Origin: Entomortierella parvispora
Lineage: Eukaryota > Mortierellomycota > Mortierellomycetes > Mortierellales > Mortierellaceae
Assembly (NCBI GenBank): GCA_963573315.1
Contig: OY752152.1
Location: 1,471,001 to 1,535,000, forward strand
Direction of reading: 5' to 3'
Length of the DNA: 64,000 nucleotides
This document shows, piece by piece, positions 63,604-64,000 of this stretch. The position numbers were made by a program, and so were the translations under genes. Numbering within the stretch: the stretch's first letter is position 1; every line of letters starts with the position of its first letter. Under the pieces are notes generated by a model, which had not been told where the DNA came from, did no database searches, and saw only the letters and a list, made by a program, of their open reading frames with translations.

Positions 63604-64000
63604 ATGTACTGGCGCTTCGGTCATCAGAATGCCTCGGTCATTGACCATCTTCTCGAGAGCGGCAATGTCTCTCTCGAGGAACTGCTGGAGCAGGATGATC
63701 TGATCCAGGAATGCAAGGCCCAGAACCCAAGACTCATCGAATAGTATGCCTCAACCCCTCCTCATCATTCTCTACCTCAACCTTGGCCCCTGCACTGTTC
63801 CCTTTGACTGGAGCAACTGCTTTCCGTGCCATGCCAATGGGCAGCAAGGACAATGTTGCTGGCCAGCATTGCAACCATCCAGACCGCAGCGGGTCAAGAC
63901 ATTTTTGAATCGTGCAGCCTTGAGTTAGCTTTGTTCTGCATTCGGTCATCGACGACTCATGTCTGGATGAGCCTACGGCGCAGGATTCAGCAACTCCTTT
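63604..64000 (+). CDS. SAPS-family protein phosphatase 6 regulatory subunit (5' part only)
   Basis: Start codon at 63604; exon 1 63604-63743 encodes MYWRFGHQNASVIDHLLESG and continues NVSLEELLEQDDLIQECKAQNPRLIE before a GT donor. This is the conserved N-terminus of SIT4-associated proteins (yeast SAP185/SAP190, animal PPP6R), which direct the PP6/Sit4 phosphatase in cell-cycle and nutrient control. The rest lies beyond the window; I could not place exon 2 with confidence before 64000, so the intron may run off the edge. Confidence 0.88.

Noticed and set aside
1-64000. tRNA, rRNA, CRISPR arrays, bacterial operons or riboswitches
   Set aside because: None recognised by eye on either strand; the gene structures are eukaryotic throughout. 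A covariance-model scan would be needed to exclude small RNA genes.

Overview
The window is nuclear DNA of a filamentous early-diverging fungus, most likely Mortierellomycota (Mortierella sensu lato). The grounds are: short GT-AG introns (about 50-250 bp, a few longer) in nearly every gene; metazoan-like conserved genes; F-box proteins with a Gln/Pro-rich lead and a PNPLDIPELL-type start; and a giant intronless NACHT/pentapeptide/WD40 protein of the type expanded in Mortierella. The taxon is an inference; no rRNA or other marker gene is present. CDS coordinates below run from start codon to stop codon and include introns; exon limits were read by hand from splice signals and reading-frame continuity.

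Layout. 0-17 kb: an F-box relic; FAD-dependent monooxygenase A (minus); a Zn2Cys6 transcription factor (minus); a 2.5 kb gene-free stretch; saccharopine reductase LYS9 (minus), divergent from DLT1 (plus); and an intact F-box/LRR gene (minus), divergent from the mRNA-export factor NXT1 (plus). 18-33 kb: chitin synthase export chaperone CHS7, allantoicase, an orphan three-TM membrane protein, an orphan Ser/Pro-rich protein, two tandem DUF1857 genes with two copies of an unrelated relic exon, and a CSC1/TMEM63-type channel. 33-37.6 kb is gene-poor; it holds a broken unknown gene and a short retroposon with perfect target-site duplications. 37.6-46 kb: TIM13 divergent from SEC10, then FAD-monooxygenase B, an inverted paralogue of A interrupted by a 200-N assembly gap. 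46-54 kb: a second F-box relic, a 1,804-residue NLR-like NACHT-WD40 protein, and ribosomal protein eS28. 54.7-64 kb: two HUB1 (UBL5) genes inside a ~1 kb tandem duplication, TFIIH subunit TFB3/MAT1 (divergent from HUB1-2), a small secreted Ser/Thr-rich protein, mitochondrial fumarase (minus), and the 5' end of a SAPS-family PP6 regulatory subunit running off the right edge.

Most genes are housekeeping: lysine synthesis, purine/nitrogen salvage, TCA cycle, mitochondrial import, exocytosis and chitin secretion, mRNA export and splicing, transcription/CDK activation, translation. They are not operon-like; linkage is mostly divergent pairs sharing 290-880 bp promoters. The accessory, fast-evolving layer is the NLR-like gene, the F-box gene with its relics, the DUF1857 and HUB1 tandem duplications, the FAD-monooxygenase pair and the retroposon. 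The NLR-like gene is the best candidate for an incompletely described system (intracellular sensing or programmed cell death). A recurrent TCACGTG element occurs in most of the shared promoters.
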